64,000 bases of DNA from Tethya wilhelma (Eukaryota > Porifera > Demospongiae > Tethyida > Tethyidae). A program made the translations under genes and the position numbers. The first letter of the stretch is position 1; every line of letters begins with the position of its first letter. Positions 19,990 through 31,694 of this stretch are shown here, piece after piece. The stretch lies in contig CAXIPT010000001.1 of assembly GCA_964030475.1 (NCBI GenBank), forward strand, positions 6,582,166 through 6,646,165, read 5' to 3'. Below the pieces are notes generated by a model that worked only from the letters and a program-made list of their open reading frames with translations, had not been told where the DNA came from and made no database searches.

Positions 19990-20263
19990 AACATAATGAA
20001 GGCACCCAAGGTGCACAACCCTTGGTGCGTATTCTTATAAGTATTTTGATGGTATTTGATATATTATAGCAGTCTATTGTGTAGTCTAATATTATTTCTG
20101 TATAATGTAGTTGGATGAGTGTGTATCAATAAGCAGGTCTGCAGCTATGCTATGGGACTCGCTCAGGCTCGCCCCTCATGCTTGCCCCAAAATTTTAACA
20201 GGATGAATGGGTGTGGCCTCGAAGCTTAGCTCAGATAGGCTGAAAAGCCTCAGATTTCAGAAA

Positions 20264-21449
20264 CTATAGGCTTTTGTTGCTTTGTAAAAGGACCTCAGGC
20301 CATTTCATATCAGTAGCTAAGCTTCTACTGTCTATGCTATGAAGCNCTTGTAGTCCTCCTCCGACATATCTCGACTGTTTCGGTTTTCGACTTTCACTTC
20401 TCTTTCTAACAGTCTCACTCTTAACTGTTCTCATTCTGTCCCAGTTTTGGTGCAGTTCATCATTCTTTTCAACCGGTAAACTACAAAGGAACGTGAGGAT
20501 ATGCTTCGGTAGGGGGAGCTCTTTGATCCTACGTCTCTTTGAGGGACCGAGGTGACGACGAATGGAGACACGACAAAGATGTTGCAAGGACCAAACCTTA
20601 CCTGTGGGAGTGTGGAAGATGGAATTTAAAATATAATTTAGCAACTACTATTGTTTAACTTGTATGATACCAAATCCTTAAAACATGTGTATCACATGTT
20701 TCACCTTCTACTGTCTATATAATTATATTATATAGGGGGAAAAATTTTGCAAGTACTAACTTTTATCTTGAAGATCAATAGACAACTGTATAACTCTTCT
20801 ACTTTAACAAATGGAACACAAAACATTCTAATCGGCAATTGACATAAATTTACCCACAAACATTCCATTATAATTATGGTACAAAAAGTGCTATTAAATT
20901 GATATGCATTTTGTATGTACCCTCACCTAATGCAGCACTGATGACTCTTGAACACACGGGCACATGATCCGATAACTCTAACACAGACATGGCATCACTC
21001 TCTTTAACCCCTTTTCCACCAAATATACTCGCTCCGTAACACAACAACAGTTCAGCAGCGTCCCTGTTCCCATGAATGACAGCATGATGAAGAGGGGTCA
21101 AATCTTGGTGGTCAATAGAGTTCACATCTGCTCCTGAATCGAGCAGTAACATCATGATTTCAAGATGGCCTTGTGCCGTGCTCTGATGAAGAGGAGTCTC
21201 TCTCCATACATTCCTACATACAATGTTATGGCCAGAGAGAAGCAGCATGAGAACGTCACTGTACGAGCCCTTGTAGCAGGCGACGTGTAGAGCAGTGTTG
21301 TCATCCTCAGCATACGTTTTAGGCACCCTGGGAAGAAGTAGGCGTGGTTTAGGCTCGACAGCCGCTAACACAACTTGAGGAGGATTTGGCTGGCCGTCTG
21401 GCCGTGGTGGTTGATTGGGAACGGCTCGGTCGTCTTGTTGAGCTGCCAT
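20264..21449 (-). CDS. ankyrin repeat and SOCS-box (ASB-like) protein
   Basis: Two exons (about 20927-21449 and 20264-20601) join in phase to give about 286 aa from MAAQQDDRAV; an in-frame ATG 8 codons upstream (21473) is an alternative start. Three to four ankyrin repeats are visible (TALHVACYKGSYSDVLMLLL, TPLHQSTAQGHLEIMMLLL, TPLHHAVIHGNRDAAELLL). Exon 2 opens with a SOCS box (SLQHLCRVSIRRHLG, then LPLPKHILTFL), the element that recruits elongin B/C and cullin-5. The role is inferred as a substrate receptor of a CUL5 ubiquitin ligase; the substrate is unknown. A basic tail follows the SOCS box and contains one ambiguous base (about 20346). The gene is divergent from the CPSF3 start 174 bp away, and both lie between the two AP5Z1 duplicate blocks. 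Confidence 0.82.
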
Positions 21450-21622
21450 TAGACCTAGACACCTCACACACAAGGATACAGCCCCGTCTGCAAACGTCTA
21501 GAGAAGATGACAGGCGATACGATCCCTAGGCCCTCACACTTTGGAAATTCGAATTATTTTTAACCCTTTACCACCTGAATATCTGCACATGGTAGGAACA
21601 GCTAGGTCATAAAAGTGAAGTG

Positions 21623-21848
21623 ATGGCTGCTAAAAGGAAAGCAGAAGGTGGTGATCCACCAGAGGAGACAGACCTGCTCACCATTAGACCTCTGTGAGTT
21701 GCTCCATATTGTGTGATATAGCTGGCTATGTTGTGACTACTATAGTCAGTGATTGAGTGAGTGTGTGTGTATTAATGATTGCAGGGGTGCTGGGCAAGAA
21801 GTGGGAAGGTCGTGTGTGATGCTGGAATTCAAAAACAAGAAGATTATG
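21623..21848 (+). CDS. CPSF3: CPSF3 (CPSF73), first two exons only
   Basis: Exon 1 (21623-21693) and exon 2 (21785-21848) join in phase to give a 45-aa N-terminus containing LLTIRPLGAGQEVGRSC and then MLEFKNKKIM, matching the start of the pre-mRNA 3'-end endonuclease CPSF3. Exon 2 ends at a good donor (ATG|GTATGG), but the next exon, which should begin with the LDCG-type strand leading to the metallo-beta-lactamase HxHxDH motif, is absent. Only a CA tract and duplicated AP5Z1 sequence follow. The gene is either truncated or continued elsewhere because of a misjoin. The ATG lies head-to-head with the ASB-like gene. Confidence 0.88.
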
Positions 21849-21961
21849 GTATGGTTGTAATTGTCTGCATACTCTCTCCCACACTTTAATTATATCCTAA
21901 TTATTATACCTACCACTATACCCCATTTCTTACAACTATCTGTTGACGACTAGAGAGAAAG

Positions 21962-21962
21962 T

Positions 21963-22003
<41 letters not shown>
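21962..22003. repeat. CA microsatellite at edge of duplicated block B
   Basis: CA tract between the CPSF3 fragment and block B, a likely site for template switching or misassembly. Confidence 0.9.
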
Positions 22004-22005
<2 letters not shown>

Positions 22006-22016
22006 GCCACACACAC

Positions 22017-22975
22017 ATTTCAACTTAATTGCCAACAACACAAACCCTTCCATATAGCTAGTTAGTTTGCAATTGTAAGTGATTAGCAGTGGACTGCAGT
22101 AGATGGGCAATGTTAGTCCGTCTCTTCATCTCCTGGGCCTCGCTGCTGTGAGGAGGGGGACTCAACACTGCAGAGGCTATGCTCGGAATCTTGAGAACAT
22201 TGACCAGTTCATTAGCACGTCCCAAGAGAGCCTTACGAGTGGAGGGATCTACAGTGCTGTCCTACATGGAGGAGAGAAACAAGAAATGATATCGATTGAA
22301 CCATCTGAGCTGAGTACAGAGAGCTTTCAAAGACCAAATCATAATTATCATTTCCAAGCATGCATTGGCAGCTGCACTCTATCACAGTATTGCTTAAATT
22401 TCCCGGATAGTGTCATTGCAAATTTTTGTTGAATAAATTCAGATTGTGTGCATGTATATACATGTACACATCTTTTTTGATTGAAAATTTTTTGCAGATA
22501 ATGTTCAATCTGCAAAAGTTTTGTACCATAAAAATTAGGTACTAACGATATTATCATGATAAATATCTTTGAGAAAATTTGCTGTGTCTTTTCGATGTTG
22601 GGAGTAACTTACAGAGCCCAGTTGTACGATCTTGTTGAGACAGAGCAGAGCCCGGGGGATGAGGTCCTGGCACCTGGAGGCTATCTTGGCCACTGTGCTC
22701 ATGAAGACCAGCAGCAGACGAGTGGTGAAGTCACTCCTCTTGTGTAGGTTCAAGCTGACCTCGTATGCAACTGATTCAAGAGCCTACATAGATGTATGTA
22801 CACACGGGTAAACATGCATTGGAGCACGAATCATTTATTGTTGTCTGTCTCACCTCAAAGTATTGAACTAGCAGTGTCGTGGTACATCTGTTGTCATAGC
22901 CACCATGACTGTACTCTCCTAAAATCCAAACCTAGAGCACACACATTGAAATAACATCTCAACAATGAACAACAT
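22017..22975. repeat. segmental duplication, block B (AP5Z1 3' end)
   Basis: Partner of 19041-19989. This copy is continuous with the rest of AP5Z1. Confidence 0.93.
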
Positions 22976-24936
22976 CATTGTACCTGAACCTAACTACTAG
23001 TCAGGTGGAAACATCATAGGGGTATGCTATAAGTGTGATCAATTAAGTCTGATTTGATCGAATGTCGAATATCAAATGTCGAATGTCTAATGTCGAGTGT
23101 CGAGTGTCTAATCTATAAATGTTTCAATCTTTCAATCCTTTAGCACACATCAATCTTTAATCTTTAAATCTTTTAGGACACAATAATCTTTGAATCTTGC
23201 AATCTTTCACATCATGTGTGCCCTAAGTGTTCTTTTTGTCAGTTTTTCGTTCAATTTGAGTATCCTATCTATTTCCAGTTTAGTACAGTTGCTCAATGTT
23301 TCAACATTCCAATGCAGCTTGCTCAGGCTCGCCCCAATAAACATAATGTAAGCATACCCACTCATACATACATGCCTTGCACTCACCAAATGCATGTAGC
23401 AGTGTTCCCCACCGGAAGTCAAACTCCGGAGGTTTCCAAGGAAGTCGAGCAGATCCCGATGATGATCGACCAACAACTGTGGGTGGAGTTTGAAGATGAT
23501 CAGAAGATTCTCGCTGATGACTTTCCTCGTTTCTCTTTGAAATGACTCCACGTTGTAGAGGAGCACTATTCTCTCCAGTAGGACAGTCACCAGCTGTGAT
23601 ATCACAGTACTGTCATTGCCATAGAACACAGTCTTGAAGAAGAGCCTATACCGGTAGATAGTACAGGTGAAGATTTATGTACATTTATATAGAAAGTGGT
23701 AATATTATATAGCCAGAAATATTGACAGGGGATTTTGATTTGACAGTATGTCAAGCCAAATTGTCAAATTTTAATCTGCCAATATTTTGTCCACTGTATG
23801 TACATGTACTATGCACATGCACGAACTTAAAATTCATCAATATTTATTTTTACACTCTGTGGACCAAAACATCAAATTTTTTATTACAATTATTTTCAGC
23901 CATACAGTAGTTAGGAGTATAGTTACAAAAACTCACTTGATCAGAAGTGGAGCGACCTGTGCTGCAGCCAGTACCCTCTGGTGGCCAGCAAAGTCCATCA
24001 GCAAGTGGAGTAGTGTACTGAGTCTGTCAATGGTGTCCCCCTTCCCTGTCTCTGACCTCAAGAAGTGTCCAAACATCAACCTGGATGGAGAAGGGAGAAG
24101 AAAGAGGGGTTAGGATTAAAATTACGCTATTAGACCTTTCCCACTCATATATACAGGTGGGATTTAGTGTGGGGGGTATGCTATTTCCCTCCTATATATA
24201 TATGGGTGGGCTGGCCAAAATCTCAGTGTACCCAACGTTAAAAATCCCACCCATATATAGGAGAGACTTCGCATAGGGGTATGCTATTTTCTTCGATTTA
24301 AGCTAAGCCCCATGCAGTCTTATAATAATAAAAAGTACAGGGATTTAGCAATCTTGTTTAAACTCAAGAAAGGGAGGGAAATGGCATTAAAAAAATAGCA
24401 TCATAAAGTTGCCATGACACTAACAATGTATACAATCAAAATGCAGATGAGTTGCACGAATTCCAAACAACAACAGTCTACTTGGTACTGTCTCACTTGT
24501 GTGTGCTGTCTTGGAAGGCTGCCAGACACTTGGAGTACTGCGGTAAGATGTTGATTTCAGTGATGGAAGGCACAGCAGTGATGAGGTACTGGGCCTGGAG
24601 AGTGGCAGAGAGACAAGGAAGGTCCAGCAAGGAATGGAGCACTTCAGTAGCAGAGGACTTGGAGATGAAGGCAGGAAGAAGCTGAAGAAACTCGGCAATG
24701 AATGTGACTGGAGACCAGGCCAGTATCTGCAGGATAAATCATGGTAACAAATTTGATCTCACAGTGATACATACAGTACAATCACGTTCATGATATAAGC
24801 ATTGCATGGATGTGTACAGCTCACCTTGAGTATGTTAGGGAAGTACTTTGAGAATATATTGGTGGTGTTATAGAGTGTCTCCATGTTCTCCACCAAGTAC
24901 TCCATTGTATCATAGGCCAGGCCAGGACTATACATA

Positions 24937-24991
<55 letters not shown>

Positions 24992-25384
24992 GAGATCAGG
25001 AGTGCATTGATGAGAGACAACAAAGAACTCACTCATTAAATCTGACTGAGAGAATCTGACCGAAGAATAACTCAATTGGAGTCTCAGAATCATACAGTTC
25101 TGATTCACCTACAATTGAGAAACATAAGAAGCAACTTCAGTACAGTCTGTCAGTTACATGTGTTTGTTATGATTGTAGACAGAATATTCTAATTATCTGA
25201 ACCATACCATGGTTTAGGAAAAATTTGACCAACACTAAAATGAGCCTTCCATTGTTGAAAGGATCTTGGTTGAACCGAGAGTAGAGTTTCCTCATGGTGG
25301 GGAAGACACTGTGCACCAGAGAACGACTCAGAGAGCAGAGGATATCCAGCACAGATATACTCTCATAGAGACACTGTAGGTGGA

Positions 25385-25447
<63 letters not shown>

Positions 25448-27881
25448 NNNNNNNNNNNNNNNNNNNNNNNNNNNNNNNNNNNNNNNNNNACACACACACA
25501 CAATGAAATGAATGCATCCCTACAACTTTACAAGTGTTTGTAACTTACAGCATTCACTAGTTCTTCATCAACTGGTTTGAGGGGTTCTGGACACACACAT
25601 AGAGCATCATTGAGAGCCATACACACACATCACACTACACTACACTACATACTTCTTTCACACTGGTCTATCACTCTGTGACAGTACTGCACTGCTGTGT
25701 CCTTGAGGCCTTGCTTCATGCGTCCTCCCGAACCAATTGAGCCGATGATTAGTGATGACGTCATCCCACTACTGCCGAGGCTCTGCAGCAGTCCCGGTGC
25801 CAGAGGGGAGGGCAGTGAGGAGGTGAAGGGACGGTAGGCCTGGGAGGGCGTGGTAGATGACGTCCTGGAGCTGCTTCGGTCATCCTACATGGAATAGAGA
25901 GAACATATCATCTCTACATGAATGTTGGCATATTATTGACAACAAAAATTGTATGAGTATATCGACAATCTGTATGGCAAATTTATACTATTCCCAAAGT
26001 GTCATTTGTTCGAAGGTTTTACTGTAATCTTAGCTAATAATATGCAACAAAGTAGTGAGTTGTTTCTACTAGAAACCCATGAAATTTACACATGTCTGGT
26101 AGACAGTTAGTCTTGTAAACCAGCTGCAGGCCCTCCCAGTGTGCTTTTATAGCAATAAGCAAAGGCTGGGAAGGCCTGGTTTATGAGGGGCTAGCACATA
26201 CCTTATCCTATTGTATGTGTGTAGTGGGGTGCATTACCTGTCTGCGGTAGTCTGGTGTGGGTGTGGGGGTGGGGGAGGGAGAGGGAGCACCGACCATGCC
26301 ACAGGAGATGGTGGCCAACAACCATCGACGAAGGAACGAGAAGGCACTGATATTTAGAAGCTGATCAGAAGAGTAAAACCCACCTAATTAAAGCAAAAAA
26401 AAGGGGGGGAAAATGGAAGTAACAACTTGCTCCTTGGGACAGGTAGAATGAGGTAGATTTGCATTGAATAAGGCAAGTTGTGAGCTACATCATACCAAGG
26501 TTTAGGACAGTGAACATGTCCTGAGAAGCAGTGCCATCAATCTCCTTCACTGGAAACAACTGAAGAGGGAAAAGGACAATCATTTAATCAGGTACCTCAG
26601 TCAACCACTGCAATTACACAGACGTAGCTACCTGTTTCTTGGCAGAAGTGGTGAATATGCTGATCCCAGACGAAGGTGCAGAGAGGGAGTTCTTGCTGGC
26701 CTGTCTCAGCCAGAGGGCCAGCTGTACGCTGATGTTCTTCAAGGTGTTCTCTCCAATCCTCTCAAGAGCTCTAGTGTGGGAGCACATGCTGTGGAGACAG
26801 GAGAGGGAGGACAGGGTGTGCTCCTCATCATGACCAGCTGCTTGAGTGATCCATCTGCAGTACATTGATAACGTCAGCGATACTTCAAGTGACTGACTAA
26901 TGCCAGTCCAAAAGCTAGCAGGCTCTCCACATACCTTACCTCTTTCCTTATGAGTAAGGTATGTGGGGCACCTAGGAACGAGGCTACATTACCAGAGCAT
27001 GGCTACTGGTAGGTAATCAACTGGTGCAAGTTTAGTTTATATGTGTAGCTACACATTTGCTTACTTGACAACCTGTGGTGCAAGCTCACTCAGTTTCTCT
27101 CTTGTGTTAGTTTGTGCTAGCAGCACAGGCAGTATGTAGTGGATGTTGCTGAACTCCACTGGTGGGTTGAAGTTGTTCACTTCAATCAGTTTGGAAGGTG
27201 CCAGCTCACAGAGGATGGCTCTGGCCAGGAGACGGACCTTGGGAGGGCCTTGTTCTGGCTCAAGAACAAGGCTTTGAAGGAGCTGGTATACGTCTGCACT
27301 TAAACTGTGTGTTAATATGTGTTTGAGGGTGCATACATATGAATGGCTCATCCACATCATGCGTACAGACTAATATAATACCGTATAGCCGGAAATATTG
27401 ACGGGGATTTTAATTTGACGGTTTATTTTGGGCGCCGTATATGAATGTATTATGCGCACGCGCAAATCGTCAAATTTAAAATAGTCAATATTTTTATTTT
27501 ACGTTCTGCGTAGCAAACCGTCAAATTTTTTGACTGTCAATATTTCCGGCTATACGGTATACCACATACTTTCGACTATACTTGGTAGCTACAACTAGGA
27601 CATAGAATTGCCGGAGTAGTGTTGTACAGTTAGGACCACGATCATTCGACTGTAGCATGCTCCTGAGGTTCACAACCCATTCATCAAATTCCTTGCCATG
27701 GATACTCCTGCATGTATGGTTGTGTTTGGTGCGCAATAATTAGAATAACCATTTTCGGTATACATATACATATATAGGAAGAGGCGTCATACTGCTAGAA
27801 GCTGTGATATGGTACACTCTCTCACCTTGCTTGTTGGAAGAGTGCATCTTCTACCGCTACACCTCCCATGGATGAAGCCAT
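22058..27881 (-). CDS. AP5Z1: AP-5 complex subunit zeta-1
   Basis: Seventeen exons in consistent phase give about 855 aa (human about 807): 27826-27881, 27570-27707, 27065-27304, 26632-26854, 26496-26559, 26238-26383, 25653-25884, 25549-25586, 25208-25373, 25033-25108, 24825-24927, 24497-24726, about 23937-24081, about 23388-23645, 22854-22931, 22613-22783, 22058-22261. Matches to AP5Z1 run along the whole length: LLRQFYVLVVATKYSR, VKEIDGTASQDMFTVL, LLNISAFSFLRRWLL, HRDLLDFLGNLRSL, VWILGEYSHGGYDNRC, IASRCQDLIPRALL. AP-5 zeta is an alpha-solenoid subunit working with SPG11/SPG15 in late-endosome/lysosome sorting. Introns carry two TIR elements, CA tracts and one N gap. The last three exons are duplicated at 19.1-19.9 kb. 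Confidence 0.9.
23058..23215. repeat. degenerate minisatellites in AP5Z1 intron 14
   Basis: Two adjacent arrays: about eight degenerate copies of a GAATGTC-like heptamer (about 23058-23122), then degenerate copies of an AATCTTT-like heptamer (about 23131-23215). Confidence 0.7.
23707..23909. mobile_element. TIR element (MITE-like), diverged copy
   Basis: Starts atatagccagaaatattgac and ends ttttcagccatacagta, a decayed inverted match. It shares internal motifs (gtcaaatttt, catgcacg) with the other copies at 27.4, 33.9 and 36.0 kb and lies in AP5Z1 intron 13. Confidence 0.7.
24117..24290. repeat. short inverted and direct repeats in AP5Z1 intron 12
   Basis: Contains gtgggattt and aaatcccac arms with TATATA-rich loops, and the phrase ggggtatgctatttt occurs twice (about 24174 and 24277). 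It could be a small foldback element. Confidence 0.4.
24938..24985. repeat. CA microsatellite
   Basis: CA tract in AP5Z1 intron 10. Confidence 0.9.
25389..25502. repeat. CA microsatellite with 42-N gap
   Basis: CA tract interrupted by N at 25448-25489, within AP5Z1 intron 8. The flanking exons are intact, so the gap probably only hides repeat length. Confidence 0.95.
26113..26201. repeat. foldback element in AP5Z1 intron 6
   Basis: Imperfect arms gtaaaccagctgcaggccc and ggaaggcctggtttatgag flank a short loop. A related arm occurs near 46887. Confidence 0.55.
26918..26990. repeat. foldback element in AP5Z1 intron 3
   Basis: Arms ccacataccttac and gtaaggtatgtgg, with an outer end reading ggaacgaggcta, shared with the foldback at 42.6 kb. 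Confidence 0.55.
27378..27560. mobile_element. TIR element (MITE-like), complete copy
   Basis: About 183 bp with near-perfect terminal inverted repeats of about 25 bp; each begins ataccgtatagccggaaat. There is no coding capacity. It lies in AP5Z1 intron 2, its right end only about 9 bp from the exon 2 donor (27569). Confidence 0.9.
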
Positions 27882-28012
27882 CTCTGCTCAAGCCTTAGGT
27901 AAATTTTCCTGAATCAGCAAATCTAGTCACGTGCTCATTTCAGCCCCACCCACTCTCACAGTTCATGATTCCAGTTCACAGTTTGTGGTTTAATCATAGA
28001 TGGTTTAATAAA

Positions 28013-28018
28013 TTTATT
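28013..28018 (-). terminator. candidate poly(A) signal of RBBP6
   Basis: AATAAA on the minus strand about 110 nt past the RBBP6 stop codon. Several other AT-rich hexamers are nearby. Confidence 0.4.
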
Positions 28019-28125
28019 TTTAACTTAAGGACAAACAATTAGACATACAAGTATGCACATTGATGTTTCACTCAAGCACAAATCAAATAATAATTAAATT
28101 CCAATCTGTATCCATAAATAAATAA

Positions 28126-31100
28126 TCAGTGCTTATTCTTGTGTTTCTTTCTCTTCTTCATCTTCTCCCTCTCTCGTTCCTTCTCCCACAGCTTCTCCCT
28201 CTCCCTCTCCCTCTCTCTTTCTCGAGAAGACTTTGACTTCTTTGAAGCACTCTTGTAGACCTTTATTGATTTCTGGTCCTTGGATCGTTTACGCTTCCTC
28301 TCGTGCCTGTGCTCGGCTCTCAGCTCCTTCTCTCTCACTTTGGACGAAGATGAAGTCGAGTGTTTGCGCTTGTGCTTCTTGGCACTTGCTGAATGCTTCA
28401 ATGACTTTGATTTGGATGATTTCACGGGGACAGGGATCATGACCCTCCTGGCATCATCCTCGGAGTCACTGTCGCTGCTGGTGTCCTCCTCCTCCGGGCT
28501 CACCTCACTGGTGGTGTCCTCGAGGTCACTGCTGTACTGCACCAGAGGGTGGAGGGCACTCACTGCTACGCTCTTTGGCTTAGAGTGGTGTTTCTTGCTC
28601 GTGACTTTTTCCCTGGAAATGCTCTTCTTGTTATTCTTCATATTTTTGAGTACATTTTCAATGAGTTTGATTTTCTTCTTGAGGAGTTCTTCATCCATTT
28701 CCTCTTCGTCTTCCTCCAAATCAACAACTGGAATCCTAACGGTGGGGCTGTCCCCAAGACGGGCCTTCAGGGACTCAGAGAGACGAGCTTCGGGTGGCGT
28801 TTTCTCTTTCACCTTCAGATTCTCACGTTCTGTACTCTCATCTCCTTCACTGTCACTGATCTCACCCTCCTCTTTGGCTGCAGTCGATTCAAAGACATGT
28901 ACCATTATTAACATAATGTCATGTATAATGTATACACACACACATGCATACACTACATACAGGGTTGTGGTATCAAAGAATTAAGTCATCGGTGACAGCA
29001 ATGGCAAAGATTGTACCAACAAATGTATGCATAACAATGCAGTAAGAACGGGGAACTTCTGAAGCCATTATGTGTACCATTACGAGGTAAACTGACAGTG
29101 CATGCATCAAACTGACCTGGACCACTGTCCTCAGGTTGTGTGCACTCACTGTCCAGCAGATCAGCAGAACATTCGTCAATAGAGTCATCAATATGGACGT
29201 TGATCAGCACCGATTCATCCCCTTCATCCATCATCGCATCCTCGTCTTCTTTGGCCTCTGAAACGGACTGGGTTGGTTGAGCCACTTCCTCCTCCACAGG
29301 GACACTGTCTCCAACAGCACCGTCTGATGGGTGTTCGGCTTCTGTGGCGGAACTGTCCTGATAAGGCACTAGATCAACCTTGGCTGCAACACTCTGAGAG
29401 TCCTCTGTTGTGTCCACACCATCCGTTGCCTCATTGGGAGGTACTACCTCGAGTTGGTCCTCTTGGTGTTCACCATCTTCACCAACACTCGCCACTTCAG
29501 TCGTGGCAGCTTCCATTGTCTCAGCATCGTCTGGTTCCACCTTGTCGCTAGGAGTGACTACCACACTCTCGATCTCGGGAGTTACGACACGGGGCTCACT
29601 TTGCATCGCTCCATCATCATCCAGACCTTTCAGAATGTCATCAGCCAGAGCCAGCTGATCGGCATTGTTGTCCAAACTGGCTTCAATTTCAGTCTCCTTC
29701 TTTCTGTGTCGGTGCTTTCTTTTCTCCTTCTTCTTGTGTTTGATTCTGTGAGTGGACTTCATCATGAGTTGAGCCTCGGGATCAATCGTTTCAGGAGTTG
29801 CAGCAGCTGTGCTGACCTCAGATGAGAGGAGAGAATCACCCACTCGGTGTTTCTTCCTCAATTGTGGTGACGGGCTAGGACTACGATGCTTTCTTGAGCG
29901 TTTTATTGGTTTAATTTTTGGCTGTTGAACAGAACTCTCTTGTTTCTTTGTCTTGTGTCTGTGTCGGTGTTTTTCGGTAGTTCTCTCTCTCTTTTCTTTC
30001 TCCCTCTCCTGTCGGTGTCTCTTGTGGCTCCGATGTTGTCTGGAGCGGTGGGTGTGGTAGCTCTTTGTGTAGAGTGGCGAGCGTGATCGTGAACGAGGCC
30101 CGGGGGAACTGGAATAGGAGCTGCTCCTGGAGAGGGAGGACATGGGGGTCATAGAGCGAGAGCGAGAGTCATCACTGGAGAGGGTGGAGTCAGGAGTTGG
30201 AGACCGGGAATAGGACACACTGGAACGAGAATAGGAGCCAGAAGACTCTGACTGTTTTCGTTTCTGTTTCTTTGTGCTGGACAGAAGGAGAAAGCGGTGT
30301 AAGTAGTGTCACTGTAGAGCATTACTAAGGAGTGTGGACTTACATTTGTTTCAGGAGTTTTTGCTGACGATAGAACTCTTCAGCAGTGAGTGGGGGTGGT
30401 GATGTGCTCTTTTTAGAAGTAGCTGTAGCACTGCTGAGCAGCAACTCTGCAGCAATCCTCTCAAGTTTTGAGATATCACTGTGTGGGTGCGTACCAAAGA
30501 GAAGTATATTAACCATACGATTGACTTTATTTCAAAGCCAGACATACATAGTATACATGCTTACAATCATACGTACTTTGAACTTTGAGCAGTGGAACTT
30601 GTTGTCATGGAAGAGGCCTTAGTGACAGCAGGTGGGGGGAGAGTCTTATTAGCCACAGGCAAGCTGTTCACTAAATTTGATTGAATTACAGGCAGACTGG
30701 GCAGACCAGGTATTGCTGACATTGCATGAGGTAAGCCCAATAAGCTGGCTGTGTTGGCCAGAGGTGGTCTCAACTGCTGAGGCAAGAGGTTGGGTTTGCC
30801 AGACAACATGATGGGAGCAGCTGCAGAGAATACATACAAATTGGCAATGTCATACACAATACAAACAAAGTCAGGAAAGCAAACAAATTAAAGCAACACC
30901 AATATAACAGGAATAATAACAAGACTTCTTTCACTTACTAATGGTTTGAGCATTAGCCTTCTTAGCTTGAGCCATTTTCTCTAGGTACTCTCTAGCCCGT
31001 TCACTCCCACTTGTCCTAGTCTCAGTGCCCTCTCTCGACGGCATTGGGGAGGCACTCCTCTTCTTAGGTGGCCTGACAGAGGGTGAAGGGCTCTTACTCC

Positions 31101-31655
31101 TACTCCTCTTCCTCTCATCTCGTGGTACACTCAAACGCTCCCCTGGCTCTTTAAATGATCCATCAGTTTCCTCTTTTGATGTCTTCAAATCTGAAACATC
31201 ACTGGACACACTAGCCTTTTCTGACTGTAAATCACCATCCACTGGAGCTGATGACTCCTCAGGAGTTGCTGTGCTAGTGTCCACACTACTTGAACCATCT
31301 CCAACTGATGCTTCACTGTTCTTATCAGTTGATGACTGGACAGTGCTATCACTTGATACTGTGGTGGTTGTAGCTGTGCTTGAGTTGCTCAGAGGAGCAG
31401 AAGAAGTGGTAGCAGCTGACTGGCTGTTTGAGGCATTGGTGGAGACTGAAGCAGGGGTTGAATTGACCAGGCCAACAGAGTTGAGGACAGCCTGCTGGGG
31501 AGTGACTTGGGGAACCACAGGTACATACCCTATGGCCATATTGACACTCTTCTCTTCAGACACCTTCATTGTAAAGTTCTTTGCGGCCTATACAGAAGAA
31601 ATATAACAACCATCCATGCACGTTTATATTCGTTCTCAAGAGAACACACGTTCAC

Positions 31656-31694
<39 letters not shown>

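Noticed and set aside
28280..28984. Long plus-strand ORFs rich in Leu/Ser
   Set aside because: Antisense shadow of the acidic and basic low-complexity exon of RBBP6.
31025..31606. Plus-strand ORF of 193 codons
   Set aside because: Antisense shadow of the Ser/Thr-rich RBBP6 exon; no motifs.
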